DNA from: Wagnerdoeblera intermedia | Lineage (GTDB): Bacteria > Pseudomonadota > Alphaproteobacteria > Rhodobacterales > Rhodobacteraceae | Reading direction: 5' to 3' (one strand) | DNA: 64,000 bases | Assembly (NCBI RefSeq): GCF_042647465.1 | Contig: NZ_JBHRVN010000004.1 | In this document: positions 41,104 to 50,536 of the stretch, in pieces | How positions within the stretch are numbered: position 1 is the stretch's first letter | Layout of the letters: each line of letters opens with the position of its first letter | Made by a program: the position numbers and the translations under genes | Notes under the pieces: generated by a model | The model's database searches: none | Seen by the model: the letters and a program-made list of their open reading frames with translations, nothing else | Told to the model about the DNA's origin: nothing

Positions 41104-41134
41104 TGTGATCACAACAAAAATTCGTGTGATCACA
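41104..41134. promoter_or_regulatory. Twin palindromic operator TGTGATCACA upstream of sucC
   Basis: TGTGATCACA, a perfect 10-base palindrome, occurs at 41104-41113 and again at 41125-41134, 21 bases apart and thus on the same DNA face. Read on the sucC strand both are TTGTGATCACA. The half-sites suit a FadR-type GntR regulator (TTGT...ACAA) or a CRP-like protein, though the CRP consensus has a 6-base spacer. They lie about 110-135 bases upstream of the sucC start. Confidence 0.6.
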
Positions 41135-41270
41135 AATTTTCAGGCATACTGCGTCGCAGCGTCAATCTGTCGCGAAATTGCTGCAGGGCAGCATCACGGG
41201 CGTTCACCTGACAGTAACCAGGACGCGATCGGGATGGGAGCGGGGCGGGCCGAAAGACGGCCTTTGCATA

Positions 41271-41298
41271 AAAAAACGCGCCCCGGAGGGCGCGTTTT
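41271..41298 (-). terminator. Terminator of mdh
   Basis: AAAACGCGCCC pairs with GGGCGCGTTTT, with TTTTTT on the minus strand. It lies 20 bases after the mdh stop, so mdh and sucC are separate transcripts unless there is read-through. Confidence 0.9.
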
Positions 41299-41317
41299 CT
41301 GTCGTCTCAGTGGCAGA

Positions 41318-42280
41318 TTATGCCAGCGACGGATCGATCGCTTTGCAGGCTTCGACCAGGCCGTTCACAGCGGCGACGGAGTTGTCGAACATCGCCTGCT
41401 CTTCTGCGGTCAGCTTGATTGCAGCAATACGCTCGATGCCGCCGGCACCGATGATCGTCGGAACGCCGACATACATGCCGTTCAGGCCGAAAGCGCCGTC
41501 CACATAGGCTGCGCAGGGCAGCAGACGCTTCTGGTCTTTCAGATAGGCTTCTGCCATCTCGATGGCCGAGGTTGCCGGAGCGTAGAAGGCCGAACCGGTC
41601 TTCAGCAGGCCCACGATCTCTGCGCCGCCGTCACGGGTACGCTGAACGATCGAGTCCAGTTTCTCCTGGGTGGTCCAGCCCATTTCGACCAGATCCGGCA
41701 GCGGAATGCCGGCAACGGTCGAGTAGCGGGTCAGCGGGACCATGGTGTCGCCGTGGCCGCCCAGAACGAAGGCGGTGACGTCTTTCATCGAGACGTTGAA
41801 CTCGACCGACAGGAAGTGACGGAAACGAGCCGAGTCGAGAACGCCGGCCATGCCGACAACTTTCTCAGCCGGCAGGCCCGAGAACTTCTGCAGCGCCCAG
41901 ACCATTGCGTCGAGCGGGTTGGTGATGCAGATCACGAAAGCGTTCGGAGCATGTTTTGCAATGCCTTCGCCGACCGATTTCATAACTTTCAGGTTGATGC
42001 CCAGCAGGTCATCACGCGACATGCCCGGCTTGCGCGGCACACCTGCGGTCACGATGCAGACGTCAGCGCCGGCGATATCGGCGTAGTCGTTGGTGCCTTT
42101 CAGGATGGCGTCAAAACCTTCCGAGGGGCCCGATTCAGCGATATCGAGGGCTTTGCCCTGGGGCGTGCCTTCCGAGATGTCGAACAGGACGATGTCGCCG
42201 AGTTCTTTCAGAGCTGCGAGGTGAGCAAGGGTGCCGCCGATCTGGCCTGCGCCGATAAGCGCGATCTTGGAACGGGCCAT
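41318..42280 (-). CDS. mdh: Malate dehydrogenase (LDH-like, NAD)
   Basis: Oxidises malate to oxaloacetate. 320 residues, the LDH-like tetrameric type of alphaproteobacteria. NAD motif IALIGAGQIGGTLAHL at residues 6-21; substrate-binding arginines in GVPRKPGMSRDDLL; DSARFRHFLS; catalytic histidine in FVLGGHGDTMVPL near residue 176. ATG 42280 has GGAGAGG upstream; the open extension to 42529 has no family similarity. Confidence 0.96.
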   Translation of the reverse strand: MARSKIALIGAGQIGGTLAHLAALKELGDIVLFDISEGTPQGKALDIAESGPSEGFDAILKGTNDYADIAGADVCIVTAGVPRKPGMSRDDLLGINLKVMKSVGEGIAKHAPNAFVICITNPLDAMVWALQKFSGLPAEKVVGMAGVLDSARFRHFLSVEFNVSMKDVTAFVLGGHGDTMVPLTRYSTVAGIPLPDLVEMGWTTQEKLDSIVQRTRDGGAEIVGLLKTGSAFYAPATSAIEMAEAYLKDQKRLLPCAAYVDGAFGLNGMYVGVPTIIGAGGIERIAAIKLTAEEQAMFDNSVAAVNGLVEACKAIDPSLA

Positions 42281-42495
42281 AGTATCCTCTCCGGTTGAGG
42301 GTGGTCGGTAACCGCATATGCCCAGATGCTGCCGCTTGCAAGCCTGCGGGAACATGCCGCAGCACCCGGAGAGTATGTTTCCGCTAACCGCCCGCACAGT
42401 TGCGTAAGATTGTGTTCCTTCTGACGCTGCGGGCGACAGAAAAATCCGGGCCAGTTCGGGGGCGGCCCGCCAAGGGCGGCTCACCGCCGCCAAAG

Positions 42496-42524
42496 CAAAA
42501 GGCCCCGCCACAGGGGCGGAGCCT
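42496..42524 (-). terminator. Terminator of the purine transport/xdh operon
   Basis: On the minus strand AGGCTCCGCC pairs with GGCGGGGCCT (one G-U pair), loop of 5, then TTTT. It lies 35 bases after the stop of the binding-protein gene. Confidence 0.75.
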
Positions 42525-42558
42525 TTCAACAGATGTCAGATCCGGTATGCCCAAGGGC

Positions 42559-43653
42559 TTACTTCGGAATATCGCCTTTGATGCCTTCGACGTAGAACAT
42601 CATACCGGCCAGATCGGCGTCGGAGATGACTTCGCCCTCTTTAAGGAAGGGGGTGCCGTCCTGCTTGTTCAGCGGGCCGGTGAAGGGGTGCAGGGTGCCG
42701 GCAACGATGCCGTCCATGACTTCCTGGGCTTTCGCTTTCACGTCATCCGGAACCGCCGAGGAGAACTCGCCGATTTTCACTTCGCCCGAAGCGATGCCGT
42801 CCCAACGGTCCGACTGCTCCCATTTGCCTTCAAGAACCGCACCAACGCGCTCGATGTAATAGGGGGTCCAGTCGTCGATGATCGAGGACACGCGCGGCAT
42901 CGGCCCGAATTCCGGCATATCCGAGGCCTGACCGAAGCCGATCACATTGCCGGCCTTCTGCGCTTCAATGAGCGGCGCGGTCGAGTCGGTATGCGAGAAG
43001 ATCACGTCCACGCCCTGATCGATCAGCGCTTTTGCTGCGTCAGCCTCTTTCGCCGGGTCGAACCACGAGAAGGCCCAGACGACCGACAGTTCCACATCCG
43101 GGTTCACCTTTTTCGCAGCCAGATAGACCGCGTTGATGCCCATGATGACTTCCGGGATCGGGTAGGAGCCGATGTAGCCCAGCTTGTTGGTTTTCGTCAT
43201 CAGGCCGCCGATGGTGGCGGTGACGGCGCGGCCTTCATAGAAGCGCGCGTTATAGGTCGAGACGTTCGGATGCTCGCGCTTGTAGCCGGTGGCATGCTCG
43301 AACTTCACATTCGGGAATTTGCCCGCAACGTTGTTGGTCGCATCCATGAAGCCGAAGGAGGTAGCGAAGATGATGTTGCAGCCCGAAAGCGCCATCTGGC
43401 TCATCACGCGCTCAGCATCCGCACCTTCCGGCACCGATTCCTGATATTGCACTTCGACTTTGTCGCCGTAATGCGCCTGCATCTTTTCGACGGCTTCGTG
43501 GTGATACTGGCTCCAGCCACCGTCGTTTTTCGGGCCGACGTAGATAAAGCAGGCTTTCGCTTTATCGAGCGCCTGAGCCGAGGCGGTGCCGCCAAAAGCA
43601 AGGCCAAGGCCAAGGCCGAGGGCGGCGGTGGCAAGAAGGGTTCTGCGCATCAT
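42559..43653 (-). CDS. BMP-family (PnrA-like) nucleoside-binding protein of an ABC transporter
   Basis: 364 residues. The family binds purine nucleosides in the periplasm. A signal peptide (1-27, ending GTASAQA) is followed by the type I binding-protein fold with VGPKNDGGWSQYHHEAVE and ATSFGFMDATNNVA. It starts with a double ATG; GGAG is well placed for the first. Next to xdh genes, the substrate is probably a purine base or nucleoside (inference). It is the last gene of the cluster, 55 bases after the second permease. Confidence 0.9.
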   Translation of the reverse strand: MMRRTLLATAALGLGLGLAFGGTASAQALDKAKACFIYVGPKNDGGWSQYHHEAVEKMQAHYGDKVEVQYQESVPEGADAERVMSQMALSGCNIIFATSFGFMDATNNVAGKFPNVKFEHATGYKREHPNVSTYNARFYEGRAVTATIGGLMTKTNKLGYIGSYPIPEVIMGINAVYLAAKKVNPDVELSVVWAFSWFDPAKEADAAKALIDQGVDVIFSHTDSTAPLIEAQKAGNVIGFGQASDMPEFGPMPRVSSIIDDWTPYYIERVGAVLEGKWEQSDRWDGIASGEVKIGEFSSAVPDDVKAKAQEVMDGIVAGTLHPFTGPLNKQDGTPFLKEGEVISDADLAGMMFYVEGIKGDIPK

Positions 43654-43708
43654 CAGGTATACTCCGGGTTGCGGGTTTCCCGGGCAATTGCCCGGATATA
43701 GCCTAAAG

Positions 43709-44641
43709 TCAATGTGTTGCGTGGAAGCTGCGGCCAAGAGCGCCTGGGGCACCCTTCGCTTTGCGGCCTCCCATCGCTGACATTACCACAAGAACGAGGA
43801 TCGTAATCAAGTAGGGCGACATGGAAAGATATTCCGTCGGGATCTGCACGCCCGCGACCTGAAGATTAAGCTGCAAAACGGTGATGCCGCCGAAAATCCA
43901 GGCACCGAGCAACAGCCGGCCCGGCTTCCAGCTGGCAAAGACCACCAGCGCCACCGCAATCCAACCCGCGCCCGAGGTCATGCCCTCGGTCCAGAGCGGC
44001 ACGCGGATGAGCGAGAGATAGGCCCCGCCAAGGCCTGCCATGGCCCCGCCGAACATGATTGCCAGCATACGGATGCGCACGACTTTATAGCCAAGCGCAT
44101 GGGCCGCATCATGGTTTTCACCCACAGCGCGCAGCACGAGACCCGCGCGGGTGCGGTTGAGGAAATACCAGGTGCCGATCACGGCCGCAAAGCTCAGATA
44201 CACCATGATGTCATGACGGAAGAGCGCCACACCGATCCCCGGAATATCCGAGATCGGACCGAGGTCGAGCTTGCCCATCATCGGCGGCTTCGCACCGACA
44301 TAGCCCTGACCGACAAGGGCAGAGAACCCCAGCCCAAAGAGCGTCAGCGCCAGACCGGTGGCCATCTGGTTGGCCAGCAGATATTGCGTCAGCACCGCAA
44401 AGATCAGGCTCATCGCGGCCCCGGCGGCCGCGCCGCCGACAAAGCCCATGACGGGGCTTCCGGAATGCACCGCCGTGGCAAAGCCCGCGATGGCCCCGGT
44501 GATCATCATCCCCTCAACACCAAGGTTCAGAACGCCCGCGCGCTCAACCACCAGCTCGCCCAGACCCGCCAGCAGAATGGGGGTCGAGGCGACGATCAGA
44601 GAGGCCGTCAGGATCCAGAAATCAATTGCAGAGAGATTCAT
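43709..44641 (-). CDS. ABC transporter permease (BMP/nucleoside type)
   Basis: 310 residues, about 8-9 membrane helices. The BPD_transp_2 signature GELVVERAGVLNLGVEGMMITGAIAGF lies near residue 27, here read as GVLNLGVEGMMITGA. It pairs with the permease directly upstream, overlapping by 4 bases. Equivalent to YufQ/NupC-like subunits of nucleoside importers. Confidence 0.9.
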   Translation of the reverse strand: MNLSAIDFWILTASLIVASTPILLAGLGELVVERAGVLNLGVEGMMITGAIAGFATAVHSGSPVMGFVGGAAAGAAMSLIFAVLTQYLLANQMATGLALTLFGLGFSALVGQGYVGAKPPMMGKLDLGPISDIPGIGVALFRHDIMVYLSFAAVIGTWYFLNRTRAGLVLRAVGENHDAAHALGYKVVRIRMLAIMFGGAMAGLGGAYLSLIRVPLWTEGMTSGAGWIAVALVVFASWKPGRLLLGAWIFGGITVLQLNLQVAGVQIPTEYLSMSPYLITILVLVVMSAMGGRKAKGAPGALGRSFHATH

Positions 44642-45726
44642 CGCGCAACCTCACGACGGGCCAGACGGATCCGGTAGTTGGAGAGAAGATCCAGCGCCAG
44701 CAGGAAGAAGAGCAGCATCCCCTGGAAGGCCTGAATAGAGGCTTTCGGCAGGCTCAGCATGAACTGCGCCAGCTCGCCACCGATATAGGTCAGCGCCAGC
44801 AGCAGACCCGCCAGCAGAATGCCGATCGGGTTCAGCCGCCCGAGCAGCGCCACGATGACCGCTGTAAAGCCATAGCCCGAGGCAAAGTCGATGCTGATCT
44901 GACCGCCGGGGCCCGTGACCTCAAAAAGCCCCGCCATACCGGCCAGCGCACCGGAAGTGCCCATGCAGATCAGCACCAGCGCCGCAGGCGAGACGCCCGA
45001 GAAGCGCGCAGCCCGCGGTGCCTGGCCGGTCAGCCGGATGTTATAGCCCAGCATATGGCGCTGCAGCAGCACATAGGCCGCGATCACGGCAAGGAAGGCC
45101 GTCACAACGCCAAGGTGCATGCCGGTGCCTGCGATCAGTTCCGGGTTGGCCGAAGCCTCATATTTGGCGAAGTTGCGCGAGCCGGGGAAGCCGCCGCCAT
45201 CGGGGTTTTTCATTTTGCCGATCGCCATGGCCGCCAGCAGCGACTCTGCCACATAGACCAGCAGCAGCGAGACGAGGATCTCATTGGTGCCGAACCAGAC
45301 CTTCAGAAGGCCCGGGATCAGCGCCCAGATCATGCCGCCGACCAGACCTGCAGCCACCATCAGCGGGAAGATATGCCAGCCGAGCGCGGGGTAGAAATAA
45401 AGCCCGACCGCCGCACCGGCGATGGCGCCCATGATATATTGACCCTCAGCCCCGATGTTCCAGATCCCCGCGCGGAAGCCCAGCGAGAGACCAATGGCAA
45501 TCAAGATCAGCGGACCGGCCTTGACCAGAAGCTGCGGGCGCGAATAGGCCGCGAACTGTTCATTGAACAGCGGGTCCCAGAAGATCGTGCGGATCGCCTC
45601 AAAGGGGTTTTTGCCCAGAGCCCAGAACATCAGGCCCCCGGCAATCATGGTCAGCAGAACGGCGAGAACGGGGGTCACGGCGACCCAGGTCCGCGAGGGC
45701 GTGGGGCGTTTTTCCAGACGGATCAC
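44638..45726 (-). CDS. ABC transporter permease (BMP/nucleoside type)
   Basis: 362 residues, about 9-10 membrane helices. The motif GLSLGFRAGIWNIGAEGQYIMG (shortened: RAGIWNIGAEGQY) near residue 85 is the family hallmark. It overlaps the ATPase gene before it and the second permease after it by 4 bases each, giving a tightly coupled set. Confidence 0.9.
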   Translation of the reverse strand: MIRLEKRPTPSRTWVAVTPVLAVLLTMIAGGLMFWALGKNPFEAIRTIFWDPLFNEQFAAYSRPQLLVKAGPLILIAIGLSLGFRAGIWNIGAEGQYIMGAIAGAAVGLYFYPALGWHIFPLMVAAGLVGGMIWALIPGLLKVWFGTNEILVSLLLVYVAESLLAAMAIGKMKNPDGGGFPGSRNFAKYEASANPELIAGTGMHLGVVTAFLAVIAAYVLLQRHMLGYNIRLTGQAPRAARFSGVSPAALVLICMGTSGALAGMAGLFEVTGPGGQISIDFASGYGFTAVIVALLGRLNPIGILLAGLLLALTYIGGELAQFMLSLPKASIQAFQGMLLFFLLALDLLSNYRIRLARREVAR

Positions 45727-47279
45727 AGGCGGGCCTCTTCAGGTTTTGCGGCCAGGGCAGGGGTCTCGGGCAGGCCATGGGCACCGCCCATCATCAGACC
45801 GATTTCATCCACGGTCAGGCCACGTGCCGGGCGCGGAGCGCTCAGGCGGCCTTCGTTGAGTGCGGCAAAGCTGTCGGCCACTTCCAGAAGCTCATCAAGG
45901 TCCTGGCTGATGACGATGACCGCCGCCCCTTTGGCGGAGAGATCCAGCAGAGCCTGGCGGATGGTGGCAGCCGCCGCCGCATCCACGCCCCAGGTCGGCT
46001 GGTTCACCACGATGATATCGGGGTTTTGCAGGATCTCACGACCCAGCACGAATTTCTGCAGATTGCCGCCCGAAAGCGCGCGCGCCGCGACATGGGTGCC
46101 GGGGGTGCGGACGTCAAAGGCTTTGATGATCTGCGCGGCGAAATCTTCGACCTTCGGCCAGTTGATAAAGCCGCCCGAGGACAGCCCCTGACGCAGATTG
46201 CCTGAGAGCAGGGCATTTTCCGTCAGCGACATATCCGGCGCGGCCGCATGGCCAAGGCGTTCCTCGGGGGCCGAGACCAGACCCAGGGCGCGGCGTTCAT
46301 TGGGGCCAAGGTGCCCGGCGGGCTGGCCTTTGATCTTGACGCGCTCTGCCTGGGTAGTGATTTCACCCGAGAGTGCGAGCAGCAGTTCATCCTGGCCGTT
46401 ACCGGCCACCCCCGCGATGCCCAGAACTTCGCCCGCGCGAAGCTGCAGCGAGATGTCTTTCAGCGAAGTGCCGAAGGGATTGGGCGAGGCGACCGAGAGC
46501 CCCGTCACCTCAAGGCGCATCTCGCCCGGCGTCTGCTCGGCACGGGCGGGGGGCGTCAGGATCTGACCCACCATCAGTTCCGCCAGTTCGCGGGCCGATT
46601 TCTCCCGCGGATCGCAGGAGGCTACGACTTTGCCGCGGCGCAGGATGGTGGCAGTGTCGCACAGCGCGCGGATCTCTTCGAGCTTATGAGAGATGTAAAG
46701 GATCGCCGTCCCCTCAGCGGAAAGCTGGCGCAGCGTGCGGAACAGGATCTCGACCTCCTGGGGCGTCAGCACCGAAGTCGGCTCATCCATGATGAGAAGC
46801 TTCGGATCCTGCAGCAGGCAGCGCACGATTTCGACGCGCTGACGCTCACCGGCAGACAGATCACCGACCAGACGCGCGGGATCCAGCGGCAGGCCATAGG
46901 CATTCGAGACCTTGCGGATCTGCCCGGCCAGCTCGCCCATGGGCGGCGGATTTTCCATCCCCAGCGCCACGTTCTCAGCCACATTCAGCGCATCAAAAAG
47001 CGAGAAGTGCTGGAACACCATGGCCACGCCGTTGCGCCGCGCCTCAGAGGGGCGGTGGGGCGCATAGGGGGCGCCGCGCAGCATCATCTGACCGGCGTCG
47101 GGCTGCACCAGGCCGTAGATCATTTTCACCAGGGTGGATTTGCCCGCGCCGTTCTCACCGAGAAGCGCGTGGATTTCCCCCGGTCCGATGCTGAAGGAGA
47201 CGTCGCTGTTCGCGACCACCCCCGGATAGGCTTTCGTCAGGCCGCTGAGGCTCAGCAGGGGGCCGGTCGATGATGTCAT
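45723..47279 (-). CDS. ABC transporter ATPase with two nucleotide-binding domains
   Basis: 518 residues, two fused ABC domains as in sugar and nucleoside importers. First domain: Walker A GENGAGKST (about residue 43), signature LSAGERQRVEI (about 145), Walker B LLIMDEPTS. Second domain: degenerate Walker A region VAGNGQDELL and signature LSGGNLQKFVL. Such asymmetry is normal in this family. ATG 47279 has GGAG 6-9 bases upstream. Its first 125 bases overlap the 3' end of xdhC in another frame. Confidence 0.92.
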   Translation of the reverse strand: MTSSTGPLLSLSGLTKAYPGVVANSDVSFSIGPGEIHALLGENGAGKSTLVKMIYGLVQPDAGQMMLRGAPYAPHRPSEARRNGVAMVFQHFSLFDALNVAENVALGMENPPPMGELAGQIRKVSNAYGLPLDPARLVGDLSAGERQRVEIVRCLLQDPKLLIMDEPTSVLTPQEVEILFRTLRQLSAEGTAILYISHKLEEIRALCDTATILRRGKVVASCDPREKSARELAELMVGQILTPPARAEQTPGEMRLEVTGLSVASPNPFGTSLKDISLQLRAGEVLGIAGVAGNGQDELLLALSGEITTQAERVKIKGQPAGHLGPNERRALGLVSAPEERLGHAAAPDMSLTENALLSGNLRQGLSSGGFINWPKVEDFAAQIIKAFDVRTPGTHVAARALSGGNLQKFVLGREILQNPDIIVVNQPTWGVDAAAAATIRQALLDLSAKGAAVIVISQDLDELLEVADSFAALNEGRLSAPRPARGLTVDEIGLMMGGAHGLPETPALAAKPEEARL

Positions 47280-48228
47280 CCGTGATCTCCGCCTCGGAAT
47301 GCCGTTTTAACAATTGATGTGCCACGCCAATGGCGATGGCCTGAGGGTGCTTGCCAAAACTCCGCTCGCCGATCGGGCAGGTCAGCCGCGCAAGCGCGTC
47401 CTCACCATGTCCCAAAGCTGCAAGACGGGACCGGAAACGCGCCCTTTTGGTGGCCGAACCGATCAGTCCCAGAAAGCTGAACTCCCCCCGTAGCAGAAGC
47501 CGGTGGCAAAGTTCCAGATCAAGCGCATGTGAGAAAGTGACAATCAGATGCGCAGCCCCGGCGGGGGCGTCGGTGCAAAAGCTTTGCGGGGCGGCATCAA
47601 AACGCGCCGTCACGCCCTCGGGGATCTCTTCGGGAAAGCGGCTGCGATCCGTGTCGATCCAGGTGATTTCATACTCTGGCAGAGGCTGCAAAACCTGAAC
47701 CATGGCACGGCCGACGTGGCCGGCACCCCAGATCCACAAAGCCTGTCGCGGCAGAGTGACCGCTTCGGCCATCCAGCCCTGATAAAGCCCGGGGCGCAGC
47801 CGCGCCTCAGCGCCGCTGCGGTTTCGTGCGACGATCCGGCGCAGCGTGAAGGGCATCTCGGCGGCGGCTCTGGCCGCTTCCGTCACAGGGCGCAGCCAGA
47901 GATCCGCCTGAGGAGAAGGCAGGGTGCTTTGGGTGAAGACTTCCGTAAGCAGGGTCACCGCGCCGCCGCAGCACTGGCCCAGTTTCGGCCCCAGCGGCTC
48001 GCGGGTGAGGCGGGGGCTAAAGTCCGCCGCCGCGATCATCGCCCGCGCCCGCGCCATGGCCTCAAATTCCAGCGCGCCGCCGCCGACGGTCCCCTGCGAG
48101 CCGCCGGGCCAGACCAGCATGGCCGTGCCGGTCTCGCGCGGGGCGGAGCCGTCAAAGCCTGCGACCACCACCCGCGCCACAAGCGGGTGCCGGGCGACAG
48201 CGTCGCGCAGTTGCGCCAGATCAGCCAT
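47155..48228 (-). CDS. xdhC: Xanthine dehydrogenase accessory protein XdhC
   Basis: 357 residues. XdhC binds and sulfurates the molybdenum cofactor and inserts it into XdhB. N-terminal domain with GSAPRETGTAMLVWPGG and GTVGGGALEFEAM (about 28-60); cysteine pair GQCCGGAV near 88; C-terminal Rossmann domain LWIWGAGHVGRAMVQVL and FLGLIGSATKRARF. The second ATG (48228) is preferred because AGGG is 8 bases upstream; the first is 48234. The family usually ends soon after AHQLLKRH; here the frame runs about 48 codons further, most of it inside the ABC ATPase gene. Confidence 0.9.
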   Translation of the reverse strand: MADLAQLRDAVARHPLVARVVVAGFDGSAPRETGTAMLVWPGGSQGTVGGGALEFEAMARARAMIAAADFSPRLTREPLGPKLGQCCGGAVTLLTEVFTQSTLPSPQADLWLRPVTEAARAAAEMPFTLRRIVARNRSGAEARLRPGLYQGWMAEAVTLPRQALWIWGAGHVGRAMVQVLQPLPEYEITWIDTDRSRFPEEIPEGVTARFDAAPQSFCTDAPAGAAHLIVTFSHALDLELCHRLLLRGEFSFLGLIGSATKRARFRSRLAALGHGEDALARLTCPIGERSFGKHPQAIAIGVAHQLLKRHSEAEITDDIIDRPPAEPQRPDESLSGGGREQRRLLQHRTGGNPRASR

Positions 48229-50536
48229 TGCCATGACCCTGCCGGCGGCGCACGGCCATCAGAACCCGCTCCGGCGTGGCGGGCGCGTCAAGTGCCACAT
48301 AGTCCGCGCCGCTGCCGCAGAAAGAGATGGCATGCGACAGCGCCATCAGCACGGAATTGCCATGCATGAAAGGCGGCTCTCCCACTGCCTTTGAGCGGTA
48401 GATCGTGGCTTCGGGGTTCGGCTCATCCCAGAGGGTGACATTGAACACCCGCGGCCGGTCGGAACAGGCCGGGATTTTATAGGTCGAGGGCGCATGGGTG
48501 CGCAGACGGCCCTTGTCGTCCCAGACCAGCTCTTCTGTGGTCAGCCAGCCCGCGCCCTGCACAAATCCGCCCTCCACTTGACCGATGTCCAGATCGGGGT
48601 TCAGCGAGGCCCCGGCGTCATGCAGAATATCGGTGCGCAGAATGCGGTTTTCGCCGGTCAGCGTGTCTATCACCACCTCTGAGACCGCCGCGCCATAGGC
48701 AAAGTAATAAAACGGCCGCCCGCGGCCCTTTGCGCGGTCCCAGGAGAGATCGGGGGTTTTGTAAAACCCGGTTGATGACAGCGAGACACGGGCTGCGTAG
48801 CAGGCCGCTGCCGCTTCGCCGAAGGTCATCTCCGCAGAGCCTGCGGTGACTTTACCCGCCTCAAAGCGCACCGCATCGGCGCTGACGCCATGCAGGGCGC
48901 CCAGATGTTCGGCCATGCGGCTGCGAATGGTCTGACAGGCATTCTGCACCGCCATGCCGTTCAGATCCGACCCCGATGAGGCAGCGGTGGCCGAGGTATT
49001 CGGCACCTTTGCCGTATCCGTCGCGGTGATCTTAATCAGATCGAGCGGCAGGCCGAACTCCGAGGCCGCCACCTGGCTCACCTTGCGGAACAGCCCCTGG
49101 CCCATCTCGGTGCCGCCGTGGTTCAGATGCACTGAGCCATCGGCATAGACATGGACCAGCGCGCCCGCCTGATTGAGATGCGTCAGCGTGAAGGAAATGC
49201 CGAATTTCACCGGCGTCAGCGCAATCCCGCGCTTCAGCACCGGATTGGCGGCGTTCCAGGCTGCGATGGCGTCCCGCCGCGCGTGGTAGTCTGAACTCTC
49301 TGCCAGGCGCTCGGTCAGGCGGCCCAGCACCATATCGCGGACCTCCTGACCGTAGTGGGTGGTCGCCACCTGCGCGGGGGCGCTGCCCTCCGTGGAGCTG
49401 TCGGGATAGAAGTTCAGCCGCCGCACCTCCAGCGGATCGCGGCCAAGCTCATGGGCCAGATGATCCATCACCCGCTCAATCCCCAGCATGCCCTGCGGGC
49501 CGCCAAAGCCGCGATAGGCGGTGGCGCTTTGGGTATTGGTGCGCAACCGGTGGCTCTCAATCCGCATGGCGGGGATGAGATAGGCATTGTCGGAATGCAG
49601 CATGGCGCGGTCTGCCACCGGATGGGTCAGATCCTGGGCCCAGCCCGCGCGGGTGTAATGCTGAAACAAGACCGCCAGCAGACGGCCCGTATCATCATAG
49701 CCCACATCATAGCTGATGCGGAAATCATGGCGCTTGCCGGTGATGACCATATCGTCATCACGGTCATAGCGCATTTTGCAGGGCCGCCCCGTCAGCAGAG
49801 CCCCGATGGCGCAGGCGATGGCCGGGGCATTGCCCTGGCTTTCCTTGCCGCCAAAACCACCGCCCATGCGGCGGCATTCGACCCGTACGGCATGCATGGG
49901 GCGGCCGATGGCCTCTGCCACTTTGTGCTGAATCTCGGTCGGATGCTGGGTGGAGCTGTAGACATGCAGATCCCCCCCTTCACCCGGCAGCACGGCAGCG
50001 GCCTGAGATTCGAGATAGAAATGCTCCTGTCCGCCCATCTCAATGACGCCCGAGAGGCGTCGCGGCGCGGCGTGCAAAGCGGCCTCCGTCTCGCCGCGCT
50101 CCCAGACCACGGGCGGGCCGAAGCGGCTGTCGGCGGCCAGAGCCTGCTCAACCGTCAGGATCGCGGGCAGGGCCTCATAGGTGATCTTTGCCAGACGTGC
50201 CGCTTTGCGGGCGGCAAGATGGCTCTCCGCCAGCACCAGAAAGACCGGCTGGCCAACATAATGCACCCGGCCCTCCGCCAGCAGCGGCTCATCATGGGCC
50301 GAGGGAGAGCAATCCGCCCCATGGGGCAGATCAGCCGCCGTCAGCACCGCCACCACGCCAGGGGCTGCGCGCACGGCGCTCAGATCCATGCTCAGGATCT
50401 CAGCATGGGCCTCAGAGGACAGACCGAAGGCAAGATGCAGCGCATTGGCGGGCAGGGGAATATCATCGATATAGCGCGCCTGACCCGAGACATGCAGCAG
50501 GCCGGAATCATGTTGAACGGAAAGACCGACACTCAT
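48221..50536 (-). CDS. xdhB: Xanthine dehydrogenase molybdopterin-binding subunit
   Basis: 771 residues. Holds the molybdenum cofactor and oxidises hypoxanthine and xanthine to urate. Visible: GQARYIDDIPLP at the N-terminus, GQEHFYLESQAA, GGGFGGKESQ, ATAYRGFGGPQG (substrate-site arginine), and the catalytic glutamate in KAVGEPPFMHGNS near residue 743. Length and motifs match bacterial two-subunit XDH. It overlaps xdhA by 4 bases and xdhC by 8. Confidence 0.95.
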   Translation of the reverse strand: MSVGLSVQHDSGLLHVSGQARYIDDIPLPANALHLAFGLSSEAHAEILSMDLSAVRAAPGVVAVLTAADLPHGADCSPSAHDEPLLAEGRVHYVGQPVFLVLAESHLAARKAARLAKITYEALPAILTVEQALAADSRFGPPVVWERGETEAALHAAPRRLSGVIEMGGQEHFYLESQAAAVLPGEGGDLHVYSSTQHPTEIQHKVAEAIGRPMHAVRVECRRMGGGFGGKESQGNAPAIACAIGALLTGRPCKMRYDRDDDMVITGKRHDFRISYDVGYDDTGRLLAVLFQHYTRAGWAQDLTHPVADRAMLHSDNAYLIPAMRIESHRLRTNTQSATAYRGFGGPQGMLGIERVMDHLAHELGRDPLEVRRLNFYPDSSTEGSAPAQVATTHYGQEVRDMVLGRLTERLAESSDYHARRDAIAAWNAANPVLKRGIALTPVKFGISFTLTHLNQAGALVHVYADGSVHLNHGGTEMGQGLFRKVSQVAASEFGLPLDLIKITATDTAKVPNTSATAASSGSDLNGMAVQNACQTIRSRMAEHLGALHGVSADAVRFEAGKVTAGSAEMTFGEAAAACYAARVSLSSTGFYKTPDLSWDRAKGRGRPFYYFAYGAAVSEVVIDTLTGENRILRTDILHDAGASLNPDLDIGQVEGGFVQGAGWLTTEELVWDDKGRLRTHAPSTYKIPACSDRPRVFNVTLWDEPNPEATIYRSKAVGEPPFMHGNSVLMALSHAISFCGSGADYVALDAPATPERVLMAVRRRQGHGNG

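Larger units (their letters stand above)
40997..41317. other. Regulatory region upstream of sucC (no gene seen)
   Basis: 321 bases between the sucC start and the mdh stop. It holds the twin TGTGATCACA palindrome, the mdh terminator at 41271-41298, and a small GGCCG/CGGCC hairpin at about 41248-41262. The segment 41040-41150 is clearly more AT-rich than its surroundings, as expected for a promoter; I could not fix the -35/-10 boxes. Confidence 0.6.
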
